Part shown: piece after piece, positions 1 through 5,363 of the stretch
Position numbering within the stretch: position 1 is the first letter of the stretch
How the letters are laid out: every line of letters starts with the position of its first letter
Assembly: GCA_028292835.1 (NCBI GenBank)
Contig: JAQGLP010000390.1
Location: 1-9,658, forward strand
Reading direction: 5' to 3'
Origin: Variovorax sp.
Lineage (GTDB): Bacteria; Pseudomonadota; Gammaproteobacteria; Burkholderiales; Burkholderiaceae_C
DNA length: 9,658 nucleotides
Notes under the pieces: generated by a model
The model's database searches: none
Told to the model about the DNA's origin: nothing
What the model saw: only the letters and a program-made list of their open reading frames with translations
Program-made: the position numbers and the translations under genes

Positions 1-795
1 CGCCACGCTGGCGCCGACCTGCCGCCCGGCGGCGCCAGCGCCCGGGCCGGTGGTGCCGCCCTCGATCTCGAGCGTGGCGCGCTGGCCCGGGCGCACGGCC
101 ACCGAATCGGCCGCCGCCAGCGTGGCCTCGACCTCGATGCGGCTCAGGTCGACCACCTCGATCAGGCGGGTGTCGATGCCGACGCGCTCGCCCGGCTGCA
201 CCAGGCGCTGCGCCACCTGACCGGCGATCGGGCTGCGCAGCACCGTGTCGTCGAGCGACTTGCGCGCCACCTCGACGGCGGCCTGCGCGGCGTGCCAGGT
301 CGAGAGCGCCGCATTCAGGTTCGATTGCGAGGTGTCAAGTGCGCTCCTGGAGATGAATGCCTGCTCGACCAGCGCCTTGTTGTTGTCGTAGGCGCGCTGG
401 GTGACGTCGGCCTGCGCACGGGCCGAGTCGGCCTGCGCCTGCGCCTGCCGCACACGCGACCGGTACTCGGCGGGATCGATGCGGGCAATGACCTGGCCGG
501 CGGCCACCGGGTCGCCTTCGCGCACGGCGAGACCGCTGATTTCGCCGGCGACCCGCGCCTTGAGCACGGCCGTATCGACCGCGCGCAGCGTGCCCGACAC
601 CGGCACCGTCTGGACCAGTTCCCGCACGGCCGCGCGCACCACGTCGGCCGGTCCGAGCGTGACGACCGTGGACGCGGGAGTCGCATCCGACGGCGCGATC
701 GGCTGCGCCTTGCGAACCGACGACACGCGCCACGCGCCCAGCACCAGCAGCGCCAGCACCAGGCCCGCCAACAGCCACTTGACGCTGCGCTTCAT
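1..795 (-). CDS. RND efflux periplasmic adaptor (membrane-fusion protein), 3'-truncated by window edge
   Basis: The adaptor links an inner-membrane RND pump to an outer-membrane channel across the periplasm. The reading frame stays open for 265 codons to the left edge, so the C-terminus is missing. An N-terminal hydrophobic segment (about residues 7-22, after MKRSVK) has no lipobox Cys, which suggests an inner-membrane anchor or uncleaved signal. Residues 76-107 (LKARVAGEISGL, VREGDPVAAGQVIARID) form the first lipoyl half. Residues 108-180 are Ala/Gln/Arg-rich, as expected for the alpha-hairpin. LRSPIAGQVAQRLVQPGERV (about 186-205) is the second lipoyl half, and the beta-barrel domain begins near 211. 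The ATG at 795 overlaps the TGA of tetR (ATGA), which points to translational coupling. An RND pump gene would be expected beyond the left edge. A Gly/Ala-rich loop (about 246-257) interrupts the barrel. The family is clear; the substrate is unknown. Confidence 0.9.
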   Translation of the reverse strand, partial: MKRSVKWLLAGLVLALLVLGAWRVSSVRKAQPIAPSDATPASTVVTLGPADVVRAAVRELVQTVPVSGTLRAVDTAVLKARVAGEISGLAVREGDPVAAGQVIARIDPAEYRSRVRQAQAQADSARAQADVTQRAYDNNKALVEQAFISRSALDTSQSNLNAALSTWHAAQAAVEVARKSLDDTVLRSPIAGQVAQRLVQPGERVGIDTRLIEVVDLSRIEVEATLAAADSVAVRPGQRATLEIEGGTTGPGAGAAGRQVGASVA

Positions 796-1472
796 GGGCG
801 GCTTGCGCCAAGCGCGTTGCAAAGACCGTGCAGCACGGTCTCGGTCTGCATGGCGAGGTAGCGCTCCGGGTCGAGCTGGATCTCGCGGTCGACGCAGATC
901 GACGTGGAATGCTTCCAGAGCATGAGGAACATCATCGGGGCGAGCACCGTGTAGATCGCAAGGTCCACCTCCACCGGCGCGAACTCGCCGCGGTCGATGC
1001 CGCGCTGGATGATGCGTCGTAGCAGCGCATGGCCGGGTTTGACCACTTCGCGCTGGTAGAAGGCCGCCAGCTCCGGGAAGTTGCCGCCCTCGCACATCAT
1101 GAGCTTGGTGATGCCCGACACGCGGGTCGAGCCCACGCGCTCCCACCACACGCGCATGACGTGGCGCAGCAGATCGGGCGTGCTGCCCTCGAAGGCGTCG
1201 AATTCCTGGTTCCAGGCGCCGAAGCGGCCCGCCAGGTTTTCGTTGACGACGGCCTTGAACAGCTCTTCCTTGCTCGGAAAATAGAGGAACAGCGTGCCCT
1301 TGGACACCCCGGCGCGCGCCGCGACCTCTTCGGAGCGCGTGGCCGCGAAGCCCTTCTCGACGAATAGATCAAGCGCCGCGTCGAGCAACTCGCCCGGGCG
1401 CGCCTCCTTGCGCCGCTCGCGCTTGGCGCGCACGGGGCAGAGCTTGTCGGCGAAATAGCTGGAAGCGGGCAT
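792..1472 (-). CDS. TetR/AcrR-family transcriptional repressor
   Basis: This is probably the local repressor of the efflux operon that it heads. With the ATG at 1472 it is 226 aa, normal for the family. The N-terminal DNA-binding domain spans about residues 27-75: LLDAALDLFVEKGFAATRSE, then the helix-turn-helix VAARAGVSKGTLFLYFPSKE, the typical TetR signature. The rest is a helical ligand-binding and dimerisation domain with no recognisable ligand motif. A basic N-terminal arm (RAKRERRKEAR) precedes the HTH. The start is uncertain: no Shine-Dalgarno is visible before 1472. A longer frame could begin at a TTG at 1538, but its extra N-terminus does not look like a TetR protein and it would run through the putative operator. 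The gene overlaps the adaptor gene by 4 bp, so co-transcription is very likely. It is divergent from msrA. Confidence 0.92.
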   Translation of the reverse strand: MPASSYFADKLCPVRAKRERRKEARPGELLDAALDLFVEKGFAATRSEEVAARAGVSKGTLFLYFPSKEELFKAVVNENLAGRFGAWNQEFDAFEGSTPDLLRHVMRVWWERVGSTRVSGITKLMMCEGGNFPELAAFYQREVVKPGHALLRRIIQRGIDRGEFAPVEVDLAIYTVLAPMMFLMLWKHSTSICVDREIQLDPERYLAMQTETVLHGLCNALGASRP

Positions 1473-1480
1473 GCAGATTA

Positions 1481-1500
1481 ATGACTGACGGGTTAGTAAT
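1481..1500. promoter_or_regulatory. Putative TetR operator (imperfect palindrome)
   Basis: Plus-strand arms ATGACTGAC (1481-1489) and GTTAGTAAT (1492-1500) flank a GG centre. The right arm reads ATTACTAAC on the other strand and matches the left arm at 7 of 9 positions. Its size, its A/T-rich ends in a GC-rich region, and its place 8 bp from the tetR start fit an autoregulatory TetR-family operator. It lies in the tetR-msrA divergent gap, so it could also influence msrA. The assignment is inferred from position and symmetry. Confidence 0.55.
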
Positions 1501-1579
1501 GTAGCGGTGCCCCGGTGGAGCGTCAAGCCGCGCGACAATGACGGGCCTGCCGTTCACCTTCATCCCACCGGAGCCCGCC

Positions 1580-2131
1580 ATGACCGAGTCGTCCAAAGCC
1601 GAAGAAACCATCGTCCTGGGCGGTGGCTGCTTCTGGTGCACCGAGGCCGTGTTCGACAAGGTGCGCGGCGTGCTCGACGTGGAATCGGGCTACTGCAATG
1701 GCGAGATTGTCAATCCGAGCTACGAACAGGTCTGCACCGGGCGCACCGGCCATGCCGAAGTGGTCAAGGTGGTGTTCGACCCGGCGCAGATCGGCCTGCG
1801 CGAGATCCTCGAAATCTTCTTCGTGGTGCACGATCCGACCACGCCGGACCGGCAAGGCAACGACGTCGGCACCCAGTACCGCAGCGGCATCTACTACCTG
1901 GACGAGGCGCAAAAGCGCGTGGCCGAGGAGGTCATCGCCGAGATGGCGGCCGACCGGCAGTTCAGCACGCCGATCGTCACCGAGGTGAAGCCGCTCGCCA
2001 ACTACTCGACCGCCGAGCCCTACCACCAGGACTACTTCCTCAACAACCCGAACCAGGGTTATTGCGCCTTCGTGGTCGGGCCCAAGGTCGAGAAGTTTCG
2101 AAAGACGTTCGCGGCGCGGGTCAAGACCTGA
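1580..2131 (+). CDS. msrA: Peptide-methionine (S)-S-oxide reductase MsrA
   Basis: MsrA reduces the S epimer of methionine sulfoxide, free or in proteins, repairing oxidative damage at the expense of thioredoxin. The 183-aa product has the GGGCFWCTEAVF active-site motif with nucleophilic Cys17. The conserved stretches NPSYEQVCTGRTGHAEVV, HDPTTPDRQGNDVGTQYRS and EPYHQDYF follow. A C-terminal NQGYCAFVV supplies a candidate resolving Cys162. Cys20 (GCFWC rather than the common GCFWG) and Cys39 are further cysteines that might enter disulfide exchange. There is no MsrB domain and no signal peptide, so it should be a cytosolic single-domain enzyme. I chose the ATG at 1580 because GGAG (1570-1573) lies 6 nt upstream; the frame could open 14 codons earlier, at 1538, without such a site. 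It is divergent from tetR. Confidence 0.96.
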   Translation: MTESSKAEETIVLGGGCFWCTEAVFDKVRGVLDVESGYCNGEIVNPSYEQVCTGRTGHAEVVKVVFDPAQIGLREILEIFFVVHDPTTPDRQGNDVGTQYRSGIYYLDEAQKRVAEEVIAEMAADRQFSTPIVTEVKPLANYSTAEPYHQDYFLNNPNQGYCAFVVGPKVEKFRKTFAARVKT

Positions 2132-2135
2132 AGCT

Positions 2136-2163
2136 CGCCCGAGCCGTTTGATACGCCCGAGCC
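2136..2163. repeat. 10-bp direct repeat between msrA and the next gene
   Basis: CGCCCGAGCC occurs at 2136-2145 and again at 2154-2163. The first copy also forms a small palindrome, GCTCG/CGAGC (2133-2137 and 2140-2144). There is no T-run after it, so it is not a standard intrinsic terminator. It could equally be chance in this GC-rich DNA. Confidence 0.35.
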
Positions 2164-2179
2164 ACCCGCCTGCACACGC

Positions 2180-2602
2180 ATGAGACTGTCCTCGCGCTGC
2201 GTCGCCACCATCGTCTTCGCCCTGGCGCTGGCTTTGGGGCTCGCATCGACGCTCGGCTTCGTGCACCGTGTGCTGCACGGACCGGCGGGCGCCTCGCGCG
2301 TTGCCACGACATTCGCCGCGGCATCCGTCCAGACGCAGACCCGGCCCGGGGTTCAGGCGCAGGCTGCCAAGGCGCCGGACGCCGTTGATCTTCGCAGCAG
2401 CCTCCTGGCGCTGTTCGGCACCCACGCCGACGCTGACTGCCGGCTCTACGACCAACTCGCGGGTGGCGCCTCGGCGCTCACGGTGCCGCTGGTCGTGCTG
2501 CCTCTCGTGCTGCCGACGGCCACGTTCGATTATTTCCGGGGCGAAGCGCTCGCCCGCTGGGTCGCGCTGTTCCAGGCGCGCGGCCCTCCTGTGACTCGCT
2601 GA
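2180..2602 (+). CDS. Small exported/membrane-anchored protein with possible metal-binding cluster, upstream of ZnuD-like receptor
   Basis: The 140-aa product has an N-terminal hydrophobic segment (about residues 8-27, after MRLSSR), acting as a signal peptide or anchor. HRVLHG (His29, His33) follows directly. A second conserved-looking stretch, FGTHADADCRLYDQLAGG (residues 79-96), offers His82, Asp84, Asp86, Cys87 and Asp91. An apolar region (about 100-113) could be a second membrane contact. The spaced His, Asp and Cys residues and the position 94 bp before a ZnuD-like receptor suggest a periplasmic metal-handling accessory. I recall similar small proteins next to such receptors in related bacteria but cannot name a family with certainty. 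No Shine-Dalgarno is seen before the ATG, so the start is tentative. Alternative: a lineage-specific membrane protein of unrelated role. Confidence 0.7.
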   Translation: MRLSSRCVATIVFALALALGLASTLGFVHRVLHGPAGASRVATTFAAASVQTQTRPGVQAQAAKAPDAVDLRSSLLALFGTHADADCRLYDQLAGGASALTVPLVVLPLVLPTATFDYFRGEALARWVALFQARGPPVTR

Positions 2603-2611
2603 ATTTCCTCT

Positions 2612-2626
2612 CGCCACGCCGTGGCG
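2612..2626. other. Short GC-rich stem-loop before the receptor gene
   Basis: CGCCAC (2612-2617) and GTGGCG (2621-2626) form a perfect 6-bp stem around a 3-nt loop, just after the stop of the small upstream gene. No T-tract follows, so termination by the intrinsic mechanism is unlikely. It might be an mRNA-stabilising stem or chance. Confidence 0.35.
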
Positions 2627-2696
2627 CCGCCTTGCTGCGACAGGTTCGCGCGGGAGGCTGCGGTTGGTTTTCCCATGGATTCAACGAGTTTTCACA

Positions 2697-4868
2697 ATGA
2701 CCGTCATTTTTCGCCGCAGCGCCATCGGCGCCGCCGTCTTCGCGCTCGCGCACTGCGCCGCCTGGGCCCAGGTCCCGGCTGACGACGCCTCCACCACCGT
2801 TCCCGCTGCCGCCACGCCAGCGGCCGCCCCCACCGGCAGCAGCCTGCGCGAAGTCACCGTGACGGGCAACCCGCTCGGCGGCGGCGAGCTCATCGCCCCC
2901 ACCGAAAGCCTGTCGGGCGACCGCCTTCTGCTGCGTTCGAAGACGACGCTCGGCGAAACGCTCGACGGCGTGCCGGGCGTCAGCAGCACCTACTTCGGCC
3001 CGAACGCCAGCCGCCCGGTCATCCGGGGCCAGGACGGCGACCGCATCCGCATCCTGCAAAACGGCGGATCGTCGATGGATGCCTCGTCCCTGAGCTACGA
3101 CCACGCGGTGCCGGTCGATGCGCTGGTCACCGAACGCATCGAGGTGCTGCGCGGCCCGTCGGCGCTGCAATACGGCGGCAGTGCCGTCGGCGGCGTGGTC
3201 AACGTCATCGACAACCGCATCCCGGGCGAGCCGATCACGGGCTTCGGCGGCCGCGCCGACCTGGGCGTGGCCTCGGGCAACCGCGAGCAGTCCGGCGGCG
3301 TGCTGCTCGAAGGCGGCAACGGGCGCTTCGCGCTGCACGCCGACGCCTTCAGCCGTGGAACCGCCGACGTCAACGTACCGATCGAACTCGGCTGCGCCAA
3401 GCCCGGCGCGGCCGGGCTCGCGCGACGCATCTGCAATTCGGCCAGCCGCAGCGACGGCGGCGCGCTGGGCGGCACGGCCTTCTTCGACCAGGGCTGGCTG
3501 GGCGCCTCCGTCAGCACCTACCGCAGCACCTACGGCACGGTGGCCGAGAACGACGTGACGATCGGCATGCGCTCCGACCGCTACGCGCTGGAAGGCGAGT
3601 GGCGCCTGCCCGGGGGATTCTTCACGACGCTGCACGGCAAGCTGAGCCACACCGACTACCGGCATACCGAGTACACGGGCGTCACGCCCGGCACCACCTT
3701 CGCCAACCAGGGCGACGACCTGCGGCTGGAAGCGCGGCACCGCGCCATCGCCGGCGTCGAGGGGCTGGTCGGCTTGCAGAGCGAATCCAGCCGCTTCTCG
3801 GCGGACGGCACCGAGGCCTTCGCCCCGCACAGCCGCACGCGCCAGAGCGCGCTGTTCCTCCACGAGGAGCTGCCCACGTCGTGGGGGCGCCTCAGCTTCG
3901 GCGCGCGCACCGAAAGCGTGCGGGTCGCGTCGCTGGGCTACCCCGATCCGGCGGTCACTCGCTTCGCGGTCGGCGAGCGCAGTTTCAATCCGCACAGCGC
4001 GGCCCTGGGAGGGCTGGTCAACCTGACGCCCGAGTGGCAACTGACGGCCAACCTGGCCTACACCGAACGCGCGCCGAAGGACTACGAGCTGTTCGCCAAC
4101 GGCCCGCACGTGGCGACCGCCGCCTGGGAGGTCGGCGATGCGGCGTTGCAAAAGGAACGCTCGGTCGGGCTCGACCTCGGCGCGCAGTGGCAGTCGGGCC
4201 CGAACCGCGCGCGGGTCAACGCCTATGCGAGCCGTTTTCGCAACTACATCGGCCTCACGGCCAGCGGCAACGTGCGCGGCAGGGAGGGCGGCGAACTCAA
4301 CCCGGGGCCGGTCGAGACCGAGGCCGGGCCGGTGCTGCCGGACGTGCTCGCCGAATACGTCTACCGCGGCGTGCGTGCGCGTTTCACCGGGCTGGAGGCC
4401 AGCGGCAACGTGCGGCTCATGGGCCCGGGCGGTCTCGGACGCTGGGACGCCGCGAACGGCGGGGCGCTCGCCGGCTCTTCGCTCGACCTCGAGTGGCGCG
4501 GGGATCTGGTGCGGGCCACCAACCTCGACACCGGCGAGCCGCTGCCGCGCATCGCGCCAGCCCGAGTCGGCGCCACGCTGGCGTGGACCAGTGGCCCCTG
4601 GAGCGCGCGCGCAGGCTTCGACGCCATCGCGGCCCAGCACCGCGTGCCGCTGGTGGGCCAGCGAGAAACCAGCGGCTACACGCTGTGGAACGCCGCGCTG
4701 ACCTACCGCATGAAAGCCGGGCGCGCCAACCTCACCTGGTATGCCCGCATCGACAACCTGACGGATCGGCTGGCCTACAGCGCCGCATCGATCCTGACCA
4801 CCACGGTGTACCCGAACGCGCCGCTGCCGGGGCGCTCGGTCAAGGTCGGGTTGCGGGCAACGTTCTAG
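2697..4868 (+). CDS. TonB-dependent outer-membrane receptor, ZnuD-like (probable zinc receptor)
   Basis: This is a TonB/ExbBD-energised outer-membrane transporter. The 723-aa product starts with a Sec signal peptide, cleaved after AWA at residue 24. A TonB-box-like REVTVTG lies near residue 50. The plug follows, with TLGETLDGVPGVSSTYFGP, SRPVIRGQDGDRIRILQNGG, ASSLSYDHAVPVD, ERIEVLRGPSALQYGGSAVG and GGVVNVIDNRIP. This plug and the barrel segment HTDYRHTEYTGVTPGTTFAN resemble the zinc receptor ZnuD/TdfJ rather than siderophore receptors. The C-terminus ends in Phe (KVGLRATF), as in outer-membrane barrels. Cys233 and Cys246 probably form a loop disulfide. No strongly His-rich loop is present. 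I chose the ATG at 2697 because it opens directly into the signal peptide; ACGAG (2684-2688) is a weak ribosome site. A TTG start at 2664 is possible. No Zur-like AT-rich palindrome is visible upstream. The zinc substrate is inferred; other divalent metals remain possible. Confidence 0.9.
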   Translation: MTVIFRRSAIGAAVFALAHCAAWAQVPADDASTTVPAAATPAAAPTGSSLREVTVTGNPLGGGELIAPTESLSGDRLLLRSKTTLGETLDGVPGVSSTYFGPNASRPVIRGQDGDRIRILQNGGSSMDASSLSYDHAVPVDALVTERIEVLRGPSALQYGGSAVGGVVNVIDNRIPGEPITGFGGRADLGVASGNREQSGGVLLEGGNGRFALHADAFSRGTADVNVPIELGCAKPGAAGLARRICNSASRSDGGALGGTAFFDQGWLGASVSTYRSTYGTVAENDVTIGMRSDRYALEGEWRLPGGFFTTLHGKLSHTDYRHTEYTGVTPGTTFANQGDDLRLEARHRAIAGVEGLVGLQSESSRFSADGTEAFAPHSRTRQSALFLHEELPTSWGRLSFGARTESVRVASLGYPDPAVTRFAVGERSFNPHSAALGGLVNLTPEWQLTANLAYTERAPKDYELFANGPHVATAAWEVGDAALQKERSVGLDLGAQWQSGPNRARVNAYASRFRNYIGLTASGNVRGREGGELNPGPVETEAGPVLPDVLAEYVYRGVRARFTGLEASGNVRLMGPGGLGRWDAANGGALAGSSLDLEWRGDLVRATNLDTGEPLPRIAPARVGATLAWTSGPWSARAGFDAIAAQHRVPLVGQRETSGYTLWNAALTYRMKAGRANLTWYARIDNLTDRLAYSAASILTTTVYPNAPLPGRSVKVGLRATF

Positions 4869-5066
4869 ACCGTTGGTCCCGGGAAATCATGACTGAATTG
4901 GATGCCTGAATAAGAGGCGGTCCATCGCTTATTGTTTGAAAACCAGGGATGCAGACTGTGGTTCAAGGTCGGAGATGCAGGGCCGATCAAAAGCCATGAA
5001 GGGTCGGCGCCTGCAGTATCGTCCGGTTTTGTAAAGAATTGCGTGAATGCCTCAGAAGCATGCCGT

Positions 5067-5081
5067 GGCTGCAGGGCAGCC
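5067..5081. other. Small perfect stem-loop
   Basis: GGCTGC (5067-5072) and GCAGCC (5076-5081) pair perfectly around a 3-nt AGG loop. It lies just upstream of the purine-rich GAGGAG (5094-5099). It may be part of a folded leader or small RNA; no independent function can be assigned. Confidence 0.35.
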
Positions 5082-5101
5082 GAGCAGTCTACAGAGGAGA
5101 A

Positions 5102-5179
5102 ATGGAGGCTCGAATCCGACTAAAAGTGTCGAGCAACCGTCGGAGAAAAGCGGATTTGCTCGACGATTCGATGCTGTAG
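5102..5179 (+). CDS. Doubtful 25-codon leader ORF ending at the terminator-like stem
   Basis: The ATG at 5102 follows GAGGAG (5094-5099) closely; the gap is 2 nt, which is short for good initiation. The frame closes with TAG at 5177-5179, exactly at the foot of the terminator-like hairpin. The product begins MEARIRLKVSS and has an Arg-Arg-Arg-Lys run (residues 13-16). Its codons include CGA, CTA and AGA, which are usually rare in GC-rich genomes. An ORF ending where a terminator stem begins, with a run of one amino acid, recalls attenuation leader peptides. ORFs this short are common by chance, so this stays speculative. Confidence 0.2.
   Translation: MEARIRLKVSSNRRRKADLLDDSML
5128..5164. 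repeat. 9-bp perfect inverted repeat with a competing partner
   Basis: GTCGAGCAA (5128-5136) is the exact reverse complement of TTGCTCGAC (5156-5164), with a 19-nt loop. The core TCGAGC (5129-5134) can instead pair with GCTCGA at 5108-5113. The two stems are mutually exclusive, as in RNA switches. No protein binding site or known RNA family is recognised. Confidence 0.5.
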
Positions 5180-5236
5180 GGACCAAATTCGCGAAGATGA
5201 AATTGATTTCGTCGGTATTTTGGCACCTATTTTTTT
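5177..5236 (+). terminator. Terminator-like hairpin with T7 tract (terminator or attenuator)
   Basis: TAGG (5177-5180) pairs with CCTA (5226-5229). After a 2x2 internal mismatch (GA/CA), CCAAA (5183-5187) pairs with TTTGG (5219-5223). Inside, CGAA (5192-5195) can pair with TTCG (5208-5211). Seven T's (5230-5236) follow the stem directly. The T-run right after the stem is the hallmark of an intrinsic terminator, though the stem is less GC-rich than a textbook one. It could end a short leader or small RNA, or attenuate transcription into the gene at 5364. Confidence 0.5.
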
Positions 5237-5286
5237 GCTAAACGTGTATGCTGTAACCAAGTATTTGCGCAACGGCAGGTGCCCGA

Positions 5287-5359
5287 CTTCTGTTTGCACG
5301 CCGATCTGAATTTGGCCGATCGCATCAAAGGTTTCCAAATCAGATCTCCGCAAAGAAAG
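5287..5359 (+). promoter_or_regulatory. 5'-leader hairpin able to cover the ribosome-binding site of the ice-binding-like gene
   Basis: GATCTG (5303-5308) pairs with CAGATC (5341-5346). After one bulged A, ATTTGG (5310-5315) pairs with CCAAAT (5335-5340), giving 12 bp around a 19-nt loop. Below an internal loop, TTTGC (5293-5297) pairs with GCAAA (5350-5354), and CTT (5287-5289) can pair with AAG (5357-5359). The lower pairs involve the purine-rich AAAGAAAG (5352-5359), the only plausible Shine-Dalgarno for the ATG at 5364. The upper stem is clear; the masking of the ribosome site by the weak A/U-rich base is an inference. Confidence 0.5.
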
Positions 5360-5363
5360 CAAA

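Larger units (their letters stand above)
4869..5363. other. Low-GC non-coding region rich in inverted repeats
   Basis: This 495-bp gap separates the receptor from the ice-binding-like lipoprotein gene. By hand count, 4921-5280 is about 50% G+C, against about 70% in flanking genes. I see no convincing conserved protein. It contains a small hairpin (5067-5081), a doubtful 25-codon ORF (5102-5179), overlapping inverted repeats (5108-5164), a terminator-like hairpin with seven T's (5177-5236) and an RBS-proximal hairpin (5287-5359). A possible -10 (TATGCT, 5247-5252) lacks a well-spaced -35. No strong terminator is apparent right after the receptor stop; GCCT/AGGC (4904-4907 and 4915-4918) is only a weak stem. 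Confidence 0.7.

Noticed and set aside
1523..2617. 364-aa minus-strand open frame across msrA and the small gene
   Set aside because: It lies antisense to a clear MsrA; its protein has no recognisable domain.
2664..2696. Upstream TTG start for the TonB receptor
   Set aside because: It would place 11 extra residues before a complete signal peptide; the ATG at 2697 gives a normal one.
2478..4640. 720-aa open frame on the minus strand across the TonB receptor gene
   Set aside because: It is a shadow produced by high GC. Its composition is Arg/Ala/Gly-rich with no domain, while the plus frame encodes an unmistakable receptor.
5103..5122. GGCTCGAATCC resembling a tRNA T-arm
   Set aside because: The T-loop consensus is imperfect and no acceptor, D or anticodon arms can be built upstream.
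5220..5239. TTGGCAC...TTGCT resembling a sigma-54 promoter
   Set aside because: The GG and GC elements are separated by 13 bases rather than the required 10, and the sequence is better explained as the 3' side of a T7 hairpin.
5197..5241. 15-codon ORF encoding a short hydrophobic peptide (MKLISSVFWHLFFC)
   Set aside because: It lies inside the terminator-like hairpin and T-run and has no good ribosome site.
5120..5362. 80-aa minus-strand open frame in the low-GC region
   Set aside because: No recognisable motif or signal peptide, and it overlaps the structured leader; an open frame of this length is expected by chance.
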